Below are positions 10,590-20,026 of a DNA stretch of 64,000 nucleotides, one piece after another. The notes beneath the pieces are model-generated. The model searched no databases and was not told the origin of the DNA. It saw only the letters and a program-made list of their open reading frames with translations. Origin of the DNA: an uncultured Bdellovibrionales bacterium (GTDB lineage: Bacteria; Bdellovibrionota; Bdellovibrionia; Bdellovibrionales; UBA1609); contig CAILEP010000020.1 in the NCBI GenBank assembly GCA_903833275.1, positions 1 through 64,000 of the forward strand, written 5' to 3'. The position numbers and the translations under genes were made by a program. Every line of letters starts with the position of its first letter. Position 1 is the stretch's first letter.

Positions 10590-10991
10590 ATGTTTAAGCT
10601 CACGCTGGTTACTCCGCAGAAGAGATTGCTGTCAGAGGTAGAGGTCGAAGAAATAATCGTCCCGGCAGACCGTGGTGAGCTTAATATTTTGCCAGGCCAT
10701 GCCCCACTGATGACGACCCTTCGAGCTGGTATCTTTCGCGCCCGCTTAAAAGGTGAAACAGAATTTAAGTCGGCTGCAATTAGCTGGGGTTATTGCGAAG
10801 TAAGCCCAACGGGCGTCAGTGTACTAGCTGACACGGCGGAGTGGCCTGATGAAATCAGCAAAGAGCGAGCCACTCAGCAGTATCAACTCGCGCAATCGAG
10901 ACTTCAGGACGCGGGGCTCACGCCAGATGAGTATGTCATGGCTCAAAACAAATCGCTAAAAGAACTAGCTCGACTTTCGGTTGTAAAATAA
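10590..10991 (+). CDS. atpC: F1Fo ATP synthase subunit epsilon
   Basis: 133-residue epsilon subunit of the rotor. The beta-sandwich motif VEEIIVPADRGELNILPGHAPLMTTL is clear, followed by the helical hairpin RATQQYQLAQSRL. It closes the operon. The genes for subunits a (atpB) and c (atpE) are not in the window, so the Fo rotor and channel must be encoded elsewhere. Confidence 0.95.
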   Translation: MFKLTLVTPQKRLLSEVEVEEIIVPADRGELNILPGHAPLMTTLRAGIFRARLKGETEFKSAAISWGYCEVSPTGVSVLADTAEWPDEISKERATQQYQLAQSRLQDAGLTPDEYVMAQNKSLKELARLSVVK

Positions 10992-11081
10992 CCAGCCCAC
11001 GTCTTTTGACCGCGACAATAGTCGCAAATTCGACGGCCAATATAATCTTAAGACCAATGATGCCTATATACTTAAAGCAGT

Positions 11082-11999
11082 ATGGCAGCAGGGTTTTGTT
11101 CACGAAATATTCAAACGCTTATTGTCGCCATTTTCTTTTTGGCCATTGCGCAAATTTGTTCTCAAGCCCTTGCGAGCCCCGAGCAGCAATTTGAAGAAGA
11201 AAAAATCAAGGATCAAGAGGCGCGCGATAAGGTTCGAGTCTTAATTGAGAAACGCAAGGCTGAAGAGCAAAGCCTCAAAGACCATCCGATTACAGCTCAA
11301 GAAATTAAAGATCGGCAGCTAGTCGAAGTTGAACCCGTTAATGTGTTGTCAGGAGATTTGTCGTCGGTCTACAAGCTTTTGCCGTACAAGATTCGACGGC
11401 CGAAGTGGGGCCAACAGTTTGGCGTCTCTTATTCGGGATACACCCCGAATAACTATAAAAGCGACTATATAGGCGCAGGTTCTGGAATTGTTTTTTCAGA
11501 CCTCTACGGTAAGGCAGAAACGCCATTGATCGAGCTGGCCTACGGCTACAAATACAATTTTGACCAAGGGAGCCTCACGGCAGAATTCGGCGCAGGCTAT
11601 TATGGCAATACGGCCAATGCCGGTACGGTTATCGGTGACTCGGTTCTGACGATAGAGCCGATTCGTCTTGGGTTGAGATTTACGGCTGATAATCTATTTT
11701 TTGAGCCCTATATTGCGCCCTATATTGAAGGCGGCATTTATTCTGTTCTTTATTCGGAAAAAGTGGGCAATGTAAATTTCAGCGGCAACACCCAGTTAGC
11801 GCCATTTTACTCGGCAGGGATCCTTTTTCAGCTCAATTGGTTAGACCCGATAAGTGCAGTCACTTCTTACACCGAGTCGGGCCTTGAGAACTCGTATGTA
11901 TTTCTAGAGGTACGACAGTTTATGAAGTCTTCAGCCGGTAAAGACCCTGACTTCTCGAATGACCCGGCTCTTGGCGGCGGCATTAATTTTGAATTTTAG
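11082..11999 (+). CDS. Outer-membrane beta-barrel protein of unknown function
   Basis: A 305-residue protein with a signal peptide (hydrophobic stretch about residues 11-31, likely cut after SQALA), a highly charged helical segment (EEEKIKDQEARDK... KRKAEEQ, about 36-65), then a region of alternating aromatic and small residues typical of an outer-membrane barrel. It ends in F after GGGINFE, the usual BAM-recognition ending. I recognise no named family. The start has no clear ribosome site, but no other start preserves the signal peptide. Its 3' end overlaps the convergent mfd by 17 bp. Confidence 0.72.
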   Translation: MAAGFCSRNIQTLIVAIFFLAIAQICSQALASPEQQFEEEKIKDQEARDKVRVLIEKRKAEEQSLKDHPITAQEIKDRQLVEVEPVNVLSGDLSSVYKLLPYKIRRPKWGQQFGVSYSGYTPNNYKSDYIGAGSGIVFSDLYGKAETPLIELAYGYKYNFDQGSLTAEFGAGYYGNTANAGTVIGDSVLTIEPIRLGLRFTADNLFFEPYIAPYIEGGIYSVLYSEKVGNVNFSGNTQLAPFYSAGILFQLNWLDPISAVTSYTESGLENSYVFLEVRQFMKSSAGKDPDFSNDPALGGGINFEF

Positions 12000-14900
12000 G
12001 TCGGCTGTCTCCGAGAATGCTTTGCCGAAATGACGGCGGGCAAAGATTAATCAAAAATCGAAGCTCGTCGACGACTCGAAGCCATGAAAGTTCGCTCATG
12101 CGAATTTTCAACTTCTGATCAGGGGCGATTTGGTACTTTTTATTCTCTCGAGCGGTTAGCCGAATAATTTCATCGGTGGGCAATGGCGTTCTATCGGTAA
12201 ACGCCACCGAAAGTGCTAATTTGCCGGCGCTGATGTCGCGCACCCCGAGGCCGCGACAAAGATGTCGAATGTACATAAGCCCCAGAAGATTGAGCACCTG
12301 TTCGGGTGGCGCACCAAATTGATCGCGCAGCTCGTCTTCAATTTTATTGACGTCTTCTTCTGAGCGAATTTGCGAAAGGATTTTATAGTAGTAAAGGCGC
12401 ATTCTGATGTCAGGAATATATTTGTCGGGCAACAACGCTGAAACTTTCAAATTAATTTCGGGTTCAACTTCGCTTTCAATCAGGGCTTCGCCTTTTTGTG
12501 TGCGCACGGCCTCTTCAAGAAGCTCTAAGTAGAGCTCGTAGCCGACGGCATTAATATGGCCAGACTGGTCTTCGCCTAAAATATCTCCGGCGCCCCGCAA
12601 TTCTAGGTCATACTGTGCAACGCGAAGGCCGCTGCCGAGGGCCGTGTTCTCTTGAATAATGCGAAGTCGTTCGTGGGCGACTGGGTCGATTCGGCGCTCT
12701 GGCGGAAGTAGTAAATAGCAATATGCGCGCTCTTTGCTGCGGCCGACCCGGCCCCGAAGTTGGTAGAGCTGGCTCACTCCAAAAGTGTGAGCGTTGTCGA
12801 TGAAAATAGTGTTCGCCCGCGGGATGTCTATGCCAGATTCAATGATGGCGGTGCAAACCAGAATATCAATTTCATGATTGAAAACCTTAAACATGGTTTT
12901 CTCAAGCTGCTCTTCGTCCATTTGGCCATGGGCAATGGCAAGACGGGCCGTCGGAACAAATTCGCGAATACGGGCGGCGGACTCTTCGATTGTTTGCACG
13001 CGATTGTGCAGAAAAAAGACCTGGCCGCCGCGCTGGATCTCGCTCTCGATAGCCTTGCGAATGGTATCGCCGTCGTATTTACATACAAACGTTCGAGTGG
13101 GCAGCCGATCTTCGGGCGGAGTATTAATTAAACTCAAATCGCGAATCCCGACGAGACTCATGTTGAGCGTTCGCGGGATTGGCGTCGCCGACATCGCAAT
13201 TGTATCGACACTCTCTCGCATGTGTCGCAGACGCTCTTTGTGAGTCACGCCGAACTTCTGTTCTTCGTCGACGATGAGAAGCCCAAGATCTTTAAACGCG
13301 ATATCTTTACTAAGAAGTCGATGTGTGCCGATAACGATATCTACCCGCCCGGCCTTTAGATCACTCACCGTCTTTTTGACGTCGGCAGCCGAAACAAAAC
13401 GGTTGAGCTCGCGAATTTCAATCGGCCAGTCCTTAAAGCGCTTCTTAAAATTCTCAAAATGTTGAAAGGTCAAAATTGTGGTCGGTGCGATAATTGCGAC
13501 CTGCTTTTTTTCTTGAACAACTTTAAATGTGGCCCGCATGGCAATTTCTGTTTTACCAAAGCCGACATCGCCGCAAATGAGACGATCCATTGGTTTGTCA
13601 CTGGCGAGATCGTGAAGAACGTCATGGACTGCGCGAAGTTGATCGTCGGTCTCTTCATACGGAAAGCCATCTTCGAATCGTGCGAAATCGTCATCAATCG
13701 GCTGAAAGGCCGGGCGATGAAGCTGAGAGCGGCGTGCATAAAGCTGCAACAAGCGCGCGGCAACATCGCGCAGCTGGCCGCGAACCTTGGTTTTTGTTTT
13801 AGCCCAACCGGTGCCGCCGAGCTTGTCGATAAGATGAGTAGAGCTGGGCCCGGCATACTTGTGAAGCTGCCCAATTCGGTAGACCGGCAAATAAAGCCGA
13901 TCTTTGTCTTTGTAGTGCAACTCGATAAATTCTGACTGTGCACCATCGACGTCAATAATCTTAAGACCCTGGTAGAGGCCGATCCCATGAATTCGGTGTA
14001 CAACAAAATCGCCGGGCTGAAGATCGCCAAAACTTAAGGCTTCCGACCGACCGAGCCCCTCATCCTCTTGAGAAAGTTGTCGGCGAACTTTTCGACGGCC
14101 CCAAAAGTTTTCGTCACGCAAAAAAACTAACGGTTCATCGGGTAGCCGAAAGCTCTCTGGCAAAGGGCGAATTATGAGCGCAATCAAATTCAAGTTACGC
14201 TTAAGAGACTCTTGAATTTCGGTCCAACTAAAATTTTCTTCTTCGACAAATAAAGACTCGTAGCCAGCCCGTTCAAAAATCACGCGAAGACGATCCGCAC
14301 CACTTCGAGTTTGACTTGATACATAGACCAAGTATCCGCGGGCTCGCCACTCCGCAAATTTCTTTTTAACATAGTCAGATAATTGATTCTGGTCGTGTGA
14401 CAAGGCTTGCGCTTGGTTCGAAAATTCTTGCAAAGAACTCGATGAAAATTCAATAGCCTGATCGGCGGCTTCAGCTGAGGTAACAAGGCTTGCTTTATTA
14501 ACCCGAATAATGTGGCTTTCTTCAGGCAGATCAAGTTTATCTAGCGGGCTATATACCGATTCGTGTGGCACCAACAGAACCTGATGTTCGGCGGCGGAGT
14601 AGCCAGATTTTAAACCACTAAATAGCTCGTCAGCGACGCGGGTGATATCAAGATGATCGTAATACCAAAAATCAACGGGGCGTGAAAAATAAGATACCGG
14701 GCTCTCGAGTTTCTCGTAGAAATAAGGCAGCAAATAGTCGACGCCGTAAAAAGGTCGGCCCTGCGAAACAGAACGCAGAATTTCTTGTAGCTCATCTTTT
14801 GAAACCGGGCGGTTGGCCGCGGATTTCTGGAGAAAGCTGGCGACGCGGGTGCGGTTATCATCGGTATAAAGAACTTCGCGCGCCGGCAGAATGGTGATTT

Positions 14901-15567
14901 GTTCAACGTCGCCAATACTGAGTTGGGTAAGGGGGTCAAAGAACCGCATGGATTCTATGGTTTCACCGAAAAGTTCAAGGCGAACCGGTCGGTCGTGGGC
15001 CGAGGAGAAAAGGTCAAATACGCCCCCGCGGGCGGAAAAGCTGCCAACGTCTTCAACCGTGGGGGCTGACGCGTAGCCAAGCTTAAGAAGCAAGTCTGTG
15101 AAATTATCTGGCAATTGGCCGCGTTTTGAAATTTTCAGAATATGCGAAGAGAAGAAATTAAACGGTAGCGTCTTTTGCATGAGGGCTTCGGCCGTTGCGA
15201 CAAAGATTTCGCCGCCTTGAGCCGACTGAGCCTCGTTTAACCAGCGCAAGCGAGCGGCAATAGTTTTGGGGCTGGGGTATAGATTCGAATATAAGCCGAC
15301 ATCAAAGGGTGGCAGGATCAGGGCCCGGGCCTGCGGGTCAAAAAACTGCAGAGCGGCGACAAAGTTTTCGGCGGTTTCAAGATCGCTGGTAACGACCAAG
15401 TGTGGGTTTTTTTGCAACCGAGGGGAAGAATGGGTCTGTGAAAGCAGCATCCCCAGCGGGGTACACGAGTGCATTCCCACCAAATCATGTGGTGGGGGGG
15501 CAAATTCAAGAGCCCGAACTACTCGTGAAAGAAGCTCGAGCCGAAAGGGCTCGACAGAAAAACCCAT
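11983..15567 (-). CDS. mfd: Transcription-repair coupling factor Mfd
   Basis: A DNA translocase that removes RNA polymerase stalled at lesions and recruits UvrA. In order: a UvrB-like N-terminal half (AENFVAALQFF, GVFDLFS, VRLELFGETIESMRFFD), the RNA-polymerase-interaction domain (LQPGDFVVHRIHGIGLYQGL), a RecG-like helicase core with Walker A CGDVGFGKTE and motif II DEEQKFGV, the TRG motif, and a C-terminal UvrA-binding module. From the ATG it has 1194 residues, about the usual length. A TTG six codons upstream, with GAGGGG before it, is an alternative start (15585). Confidence 0.97.
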   Translation of the reverse strand: MGFSVEPFRLELLSRVVRALEFAPPPHDLVGMHSCTPLGMLLSQTHSSPRLQKNPHLVVTSDLETAENFVAALQFFDPQARALILPPFDVGLYSNLYPSPKTIAARLRWLNEAQSAQGGEIFVATAEALMQKTLPFNFFSSHILKISKRGQLPDNFTDLLLKLGYASAPTVEDVGSFSARGGVFDLFSSAHDRPVRLELFGETIESMRFFDPLTQLSIGDVEQITILPAREVLYTDDNRTRVASFLQKSAANRPVSKDELQEILRSVSQGRPFYGVDYLLPYFYEKLESPVSYFSRPVDFWYYDHLDITRVADELFSGLKSGYSAAEHQVLLVPHESVYSPLDKLDLPEESHIIRVNKASLVTSAEAADQAIEFSSSSLQEFSNQAQALSHDQNQLSDYVKKKFAEWRARGYLVYVSSQTRSGADRLRVIFERAGYESLFVEEENFSWTEIQESLKRNLNLIALIIRPLPESFRLPDEPLVFLRDENFWGRRKVRRQLSQEDEGLGRSEALSFGDLQPGDFVVHRIHGIGLYQGLKIIDVDGAQSEFIELHYKDKDRLYLPVYRIGQLHKYAGPSSTHLIDKLGGTGWAKTKTKVRGQLRDVAARLLQLYARRSQLHRPAFQPIDDDFARFEDGFPYEETDDQLRAVHDVLHDLASDKPMDRLICGDVGFGKTEIAMRATFKVVQEKKQVAIIAPTTILTFQHFENFKKRFKDWPIEIRELNRFVSAADVKKTVSDLKAGRVDIVIGTHRLLSKDIAFKDLGLLIVDEEQKFGVTHKERLRHMRESVDTIAMSATPIPRTLNMSLVGIRDLSLINTPPEDRLPTRTFVCKYDGDTIRKAIESEIQRGGQVFFLHNRVQTIEESAARIREFVPTARLAIAHGQMDEEQLEKTMFKVFNHEIDILVCTAIIESGIDIPRANTIFIDNAHTFGVSQLYQLRGRVGRSKERAYCYLLLPPERRIDPVAHERLRIIQENTALGSGLRVAQYDLELRGAGDILGEDQSGHINAVGYELYLELLEEAVRTQKGEALIESEVEPEINLKVSALLPDKYIPDIRMRLYYYKILSQIRSEEDVNKIEDELRDQFGAPPEQVLNLLGLMYIRHLCRGLGVRDISAGKLALSVAFTDRTPLPTDEIIRLTARENKKYQIAPDQKLKIRMSELSWLRVVDELRFLINLCPPSFRQSILGDSRPKIQN

Positions 15568-15644
15568 GGTCGGCCACACTACCAAAAATCCCCTCAGTGT
15601 GCAGACTTAGCTCGCTGCACAAACGACATCGACCGCGAATTTAG

Positions 15645-15673
15645 TTGGAGATCGAACTTTGCCTTTGTATAAC
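15645..15673 (+). promoter_or_regulatory. Candidate sigma-70-type promoter of the nuo operon
   Basis: TTGGAG (15645-15650), 17 bases, TATAAC (15668-15673), in the divergent gap between mfd and nuoA. It points toward nuoA and would leave a leader of roughly 43 bases. It is the best match in this gap. The call rests only on consensus and spacing. Confidence 0.45.
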
Positions 15674-15722
15674 TGTTGGGTAACGAAACCTTATCAACAT
15701 GATTTAACAACGGATTGACCGT

Positions 15723-16094
15723 ATGACGCCGCTTTTTGCTGCCCTCATTTTGTTCTTCTTTGTTCTGTTTTTTGGGCTATTTTTAGTTTGGGTATCTGGG
15801 CTATTGGGCCCAAAAACTAAATTTAACAAAGTAAAGAGCGAGGCTTATGAGTGCGGGCTGCCTTCGCAAGAAACTCACAACACGAAAATCCCAGTCAAAT
15901 TCTACCTAACCGCCATTTTATTTATTCTTTTCGATATTGAAATCATTTTCATGTACCCCTGGGCCGTTTCTTTTATTGAATTCGTTCAATCAGGTGCTGG
16001 CCCGTATATTCTCGGGGTAATGGGCGTTTTCTTGGCAATATTTATTTACGGGTTATTTTGGGAGATCAAGTCCAACGCTCTCGAGTGGGAATAA
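15723..16094 (+). CDS. nuoA: NADH-quinone oxidoreductase subunit A
   Basis: A 123-residue membrane subunit of complex I with three predicted membrane helices. The family motif KVKSEAYECGLP (about residues 38-50) and the second-helix sequence FYLTAILFILFDIEIIFMYPWA are distinctive. It is followed by nuoH six bases after the stop, not by nuoB as in full nuo operons. Confidence 0.96.
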   Translation: MTPLFAALILFFFVLFFGLFLVWVSGLLGPKTKFNKVKSEAYECGLPSQETHNTKIPVKFYLTAILFILFDIEIIFMYPWAVSFIEFVQSGAGPYILGVMGVFLAIFIYGLFWEIKSNALEWE

Positions 16095-16100
16095 ATCATC

Positions 16101-17246
16101 ATGGGTTCAGACGTTTTTGAAATAACAGTTAATTTAGTTAAAATGCTTTTTATTTTCTTGTTGATGGTTCAACTTGTGCCTGTTTTGGTGTGGGTCGAGC
16201 GTCGGGGCTCAGCGTTTATTCAAAGTCGTTTTGGACCAAACCGCGTCGGCCCCCTCGGCCTAACTCAACTTTTGGCTGATGCAGTTAAGTTTTTGATGAA
16301 AGAAGAGTTTGTGCCGGCTCAAGGCAAAAAACTTTTATTCTATTTGGCTCCAGCGATCGCGCTGGTGCCCGGCGCCGTGGCGTTTGGTTCGATACCACTT
16401 TCGTGCCCGGTTCACATCCAGAGATTTCTTATGCTTCAACACTGGTGGGGGCCCTATGATTTTGAATTTCAAAGTTTTCATTTCGGGGTCGGGATTGTTT
16501 TTGTATTGGGCATTTCTTCTCTGGGCGCATACGCCTTGCTTTTGGCCGGCTGGGGTTCGGCAAATAAATTCTCCTTAATGGGGGCTCTTCGCGCGAGCGC
16601 ACAAATGATCAGCTATGAACTAGCTCTCGGCCTATCGTTGGTTGGGGCCATATTAATTTATGGGACGTTTGATTTTACAGAAATGATTGCGCAACAAGCA
16701 CAGGTCTTTAATTTTGAACTTCTCGGGCACGCGTTTCACCTCAGAAAATATGGGATATTGATGCAGCCCATAGGGGCGATTCTTTATTTCTCGTCAATAT
16801 TTGCAGAAACCAATCGCCTGCCCTTCGATCTGCCCGAAGCCGAAGGCGAACTCGTAGTCGGTTATCACACTGAGTATGGCGGCTTAAAAATGCTGATGTT
16901 TTATATCGGCGAATACGGGCACATGATGGTGGGCTCTGCACTTTTTGTGACGTTCTATCTCGGCGGCTACACCATCCCGCTCTTGACGACGACGCAAATC
17001 AATAATCTGTTTTTAAGTATGGGCGCAGGGCCAAACGTTATTTCAATTTTAACGGCCTTGGTGTTTCACGTCGCATTTTTCGCTAAAGTTTTGTTTCTTC
17101 TCTGGGTCTTCGTTTGGGTGCGTTGGACGTTGCCGCGCTTTCGATACGATCAGCTAATGGATTTGGGTTGGAAGACAATGTTGCCCTGGTCACTTGCAAA
17201 CGTGATCGTTACGGCCGTCGTTGTTGCCTACGTGAGGAGCAAGTAA
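16101..17246 (+). CDS. nuoH: NADH-quinone oxidoreductase subunit H
   Basis: Quinone-site membrane subunit, 381 residues, somewhat longer than the common 325-350. Signatures: VWVERRGSAFIQSRFGPNRVGP near the N-terminus, ADAVKFLMKEE, and the loop ETNRLPFDLPEAEGELVVGYHTEYGG, which lines the quinone channel. It ends TAATG, sharing a base with the nuoJ start. Confidence 0.97.
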   Translation: MGSDVFEITVNLVKMLFIFLLMVQLVPVLVWVERRGSAFIQSRFGPNRVGPLGLTQLLADAVKFLMKEEFVPAQGKKLLFYLAPAIALVPGAVAFGSIPLSCPVHIQRFLMLQHWWGPYDFEFQSFHFGVGIVFVLGISSLGAYALLLAGWGSANKFSLMGALRASAQMISYELALGLSLVGAILIYGTFDFTEMIAQQAQVFNFELLGHAFHLRKYGILMQPIGAILYFSSIFAETNRLPFDLPEAEGELVVGYHTEYGGLKMLMFYIGEYGHMMVGSALFVTFYLGGYTIPLLTTTQINNLFLSMGAGPNVISILTALVFHVAFFAKVLFLLWVFVWVRWTLPRFRYDQLMDLGWKTMLPWSLANVIVTAVVVAYVRSK

Positions 17247-17779
17247 TGGACATAAGTACGATTATCTTTATTATTTTAGCCACAATTATTGTGGTTTCGT
17301 CTGTTTCAGTACTTATGACACCGAACCCAATCTATGCGGCCTTTTCGCTCGCCATCACAATGGTGACAATGGGTTTTCTTTACTTTTCGCTCGACGCTGA
17401 TTTTATCGCCGGTGTTCAGCTTATAGTCTATGCGGGCGCCGTTATGGTGCTTTTCGTAATGGTTCTAATGTTGTTTGATCTTGAAAAAGAGACGGAGGCC
17501 TACTCAAAAGGTACGTTCAGTGTATTTCTTAAACTTATGTGCGGTCTATTTTTGACGGGCGCCGTGGCGTTGTCGGTGCGGCAGTCGATCAAGGGCCTTT
17601 CTGACGTCGCGAAAGTGGCGACCCCAGCTGAGCAAGTTGAAACAATTAAATTATTGGCCGGTCGTTTGTTTACTCAATATGTTTTTGCCTTCGAGGCGCT
17701 GGGCGTATTGTTGCTGGTAATCGCGATTGGCGTTGTGGCGGTCGCAAGATCGCGCGGAGGTACGCATGCCCGACATTAG
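17246..17779 (+). CDS. nuoJ: NADH-quinone oxidoreductase subunit J
   Basis: Membrane subunit of 177 residues with five predicted helices. The pattern [14 protein letters not shown]...[33 protein letters not shown] contains the Tyr-rich third helix with its pi-bulge typical of NuoJ. I used the ATG overlapping the nuoH stop (MDISTIIF); the frame is open further upstream but that part is non-membrane shadow sequence. GGAG precedes the start. It overlaps nuoK. Confidence 0.94.
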   Translation: MDISTIIFIILATIIVVSSVSVLMTPNPIYAAFSLAITMVTMGFLYFSLDADFIAGVQLIVYAGAVMVLFVMVLMLFDLEKETEAYSKGTFSVFLKLMCGLFLTGAVALSVRQSIKGLSDVAKVATPAEQVETIKLLAGRLFTQYVFAFEALGVLLLVIAIGVVAVARSRGGTHARH

Positions 17780-18092
17780 TCAGACGGCAGCTGTTACGCT
17801 TAATCATTATTTGGCGCTTTCAGCGATCGTTTTTACCATCGGTATGTTGTGCGTGCTATTACGTCGAAATCTCATCGTCATGCTTATGGGCATTGAGCTT
17901 ATGTTGAACGCAGTGAATTTAACATTCGTGGCCTTTGCGCATTACAGTTCAGATATCTCTGGGCAAATAATGGTATTTTTTGTGATGACAGTTGCGGCTG
18001 CCGAGGCCGGCGTTGGCCTTGCTTTGGCCGTATCGATATTTAAAAGATTTAAAGAAGTTAATATTAAGTTTCTCGAGCATCTAAAGGGCTAA
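17766..18092 (+). CDS. nuoK: NADH-quinone oxidoreductase subunit K
   Basis: A 108-residue subunit with three helices. [26 protein letters not shown] includes the conserved membrane Glu of helix 2, and [17 protein letters not shown] the second conserved Glu. GGAGG (17756-17760) sets the ATG at 17766; the same frame is open to 17727, but with no ribosome site. It overlaps the nuoJ end by 14 bp. Confidence 0.95.
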   Translation: MPDISQTAAVTLNHYLALSAIVFTIGMLCVLLRRNLIVMLMGIELMLNAVNLTFVAFAHYSSDISGQIMVFFVMTVAAAEAGVGLALAVSIFKRFKEVNIKFLEHLKG

Positions 18093-18094
18093 CA

Positions 18095-20026
18095 ATGTCA
18101 GACACTACACTTCTTTTAGTTCTTCTACTTGCGCCTCTCGCCGGGGCTATGTTTAACGGAGCCAGATATAAAAGCCATAACGGCGTGCTAGCCGGCGTAA
18201 TCGCCAGCGCGGCTATGGCGATTTCATTTGCTTCGGCTGTTCTATTGGTTTTGAAACTAGGCGGCCTGGGCGAAGAGCACCGCCGAATTAAAGTTGATCT
18301 TTTTAACTGGATTAGTTCTGGCGAATTTGAAGCGCGCGCGGCCTTTGTTGTCGATCAAATTAGCGCAGTTATGATTTTGATCGTAACTGGAGTGGGCACC
18401 TTAATTCATATTTTTAGCATTGGGTATATGTCGCATGACGAGCGCCCGGCCAAGTATTTTGCCTATTTAAATTTTTTCATTTTCAATATGCTGCTTTTGG
18501 TGCTCGGTGAAAATCTACTTGTGATGTTTGCGGGCTGGGAAGGCGTTGGGCTGTGTTCATACCTACTCATCGGCTTTTGGTTTAAAGATTCAGAAAAATC
18601 CGCGGCGGGCATGAAGGCATTTATCACCAATCGAATCGGTGACGCCGGTTTTTTGCTGGGGATATTTCTGCTTTACGTTACATTTGGCACCGTAAGTTTT
18701 TCTGAGCTCGCGCAACTAATGCCAGCCGCACCGGAGTCTGCATGGTGGGGCCCAATAACGCTTTCATGTTTATTTTTGTTTATCGGCGCAACAGGTAAGT
18801 CTGCGCAGATCCCACTTTATGTATGGTTGCCAGATGCAATGGCCGGCCCTACTCCAGTTTCGGCGCTCATCCATGCGGCAACAATGGTGACCGCCGGCGT
18901 CTATATGATTGTGCGTTTAAGCCCCGTGTTTATAATGGCACCGAATGCGATGTTGGTTGTTGCTTGTGTTGGTGCGGCGACTGCGCTTTTTGCGGCCACA
19001 ATTGGCCTTACTCAATGGGATATTAAGAAAGTCCTCGCCTATTCTACGGTTTCGCAGTTGGGCTATATGTTTTTGGCCTGCGGCGTGGGCGCATTCACTC
19101 CAGCGCTCTTTCACGTCATGACACACGCTTTTTTTAAGGCCCTAATGTTCTTGGGTTCGGGCTCCGTTATTCACGCGATGTCTGGCGAACAAGATATTAG
19201 AAAAATGGGCGGGCTTAAGAAGAAGCTGCCGATAACTTATTTAACGTTTCTAGTTGGCTGGCTCGCTATTATTGGCGTGCCCCCGTTTGCTGGTTTCTTT
19301 AGTAAAGACGAAATTCTTTGGCAGGCCTACGCGAGCCCTCAAGGCGGGTTTACCTTTTGGCTGATGGGAGTTATCGGCGCGGCGTGCACCGCTTTTTATA
19401 TGACAAGGCTTATGGCACTGGTTTTTTGGGGCAAGTCACGCGTGCCTGACTCAGTACACCCACACGAATCTCCGGCAAGCATGACGGTGCCGTTGATTGT
19501 TTTGGCCGTACTTTCGGCCGTTGGCGGCTGGCTGGGTATACCCGAGCTGATTTCGGAAATTCTGCCGTGGCACCCACACAATATTTTGCACGAGTGGATG
19601 CATCACGCCGTTGCGAGCGTTAAATTAAATCATTACTCAATGGTCATAGAATGGTCATTGATGGGGATTTCAGTCGGCATCGCCGGCGTTTCAGCATGGC
19701 TGGCTTATGACTTTTATGTTCGTCGCCCCGAAGTGCCCAAAGAGCTTGCCGAAAAAGCGGGCCCACTCTACACGCTCATTTCGAACAAATATTTTGTCGA
19801 CGAGTTTTATTTCGACAAAATTATTAATCCGATAGTCGATCTCAGTCGCGGCCTTTGGGGTTACATCGATGTTAATTTTATCGACAAAATAACCTACTTG
19901 GCGTCGGACCTTGTTACTAGTGCGGGCGGTGGCTTGAAAGCGATACAAAGCGGAAACGTACAGCAGTATGCGCTCTATATGGCCCTCGGGTTAGTCGGGA
20001 TAATAATCTTTATGGTGGTGATCTAA
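18095..20026 (+). CDS. nuoL: NADH-quinone oxidoreductase subunit L
   Basis: The largest antiporter-like proton-pumping subunit, 643 residues. Marks: NFFIFNMLLLVLGENLLVMFAGWEGVGLCSYLLIGFW, ITNRIGDAGFLLG, YVWLPDAMAGPTPVSALIHAATMVTAGVYMIVRLSP and the C-terminal lateral helix region. The start lies two bases after the nuoK stop, and nuoM begins at the next base after its stop. Confidence 0.97.
   Translation: MSDTTLLLVLLLAPLAGAMFNGARYKSHNGVLAGVIASAAMAISFASAVLLVLKLGGLGEEHRRIKVDLFNWISSGEFEARAAFVVDQISAVMILIVTGVGTLIHIFSIGYMSHDERPAKYFAYLNFFIFNMLLLVLGENLLVMFAGWEGVGLCSYLLIGFWFKDSEKSAAGMKAFITNRIGDAGFLLGIFLLYVTFGTVSFSELAQLMPAAPESAWWGPITLSCLFLFIGATGKSAQIPLYVWLPDAMAGPTPVSALIHAATMVTAGVYMIVRLSPVFIMAPNAMLVVACVGAATALFAATIGLTQWDIKKVLAYSTVSQLGYMFLACGVGAFTPALFHVMTHAFFKALMFLGSGSVIHAMSGEQDIRKMGGLKKKLPITYLTFLVGWLAIIGVPPFAGFFSKDEILWQAYASPQGGFTFWLMGVIGAACTAFYMTRLMALVFWGKSRVPDSVHPHESPASMTVPLIVLAVLSAVGGWLGIPELISEILPWHPHNILHEWMHHAVASVKLNHYSMVIEWSLMGISVGIAGVSAWLAYDFYVRRPEVPKELAEKAGPLYTLISNKYFVDEFYFDKIINPIVDLSRGLWGYIDVNFIDKITYLASDLVTSAGGGLKAIQSGNVQQYALYMALGLVGIIIFMVVI

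Noticed and set aside
10992-11081. GCGAC / GTCGC hairpin after atpC as a terminator
   Set aside because: Five-bp stem followed by AAATTCG instead of a T-run.
13459-13935. A 158-residue open frame antisense to mfd
   Set aside because: Mirror of the conserved helicase region; no supporting signal.
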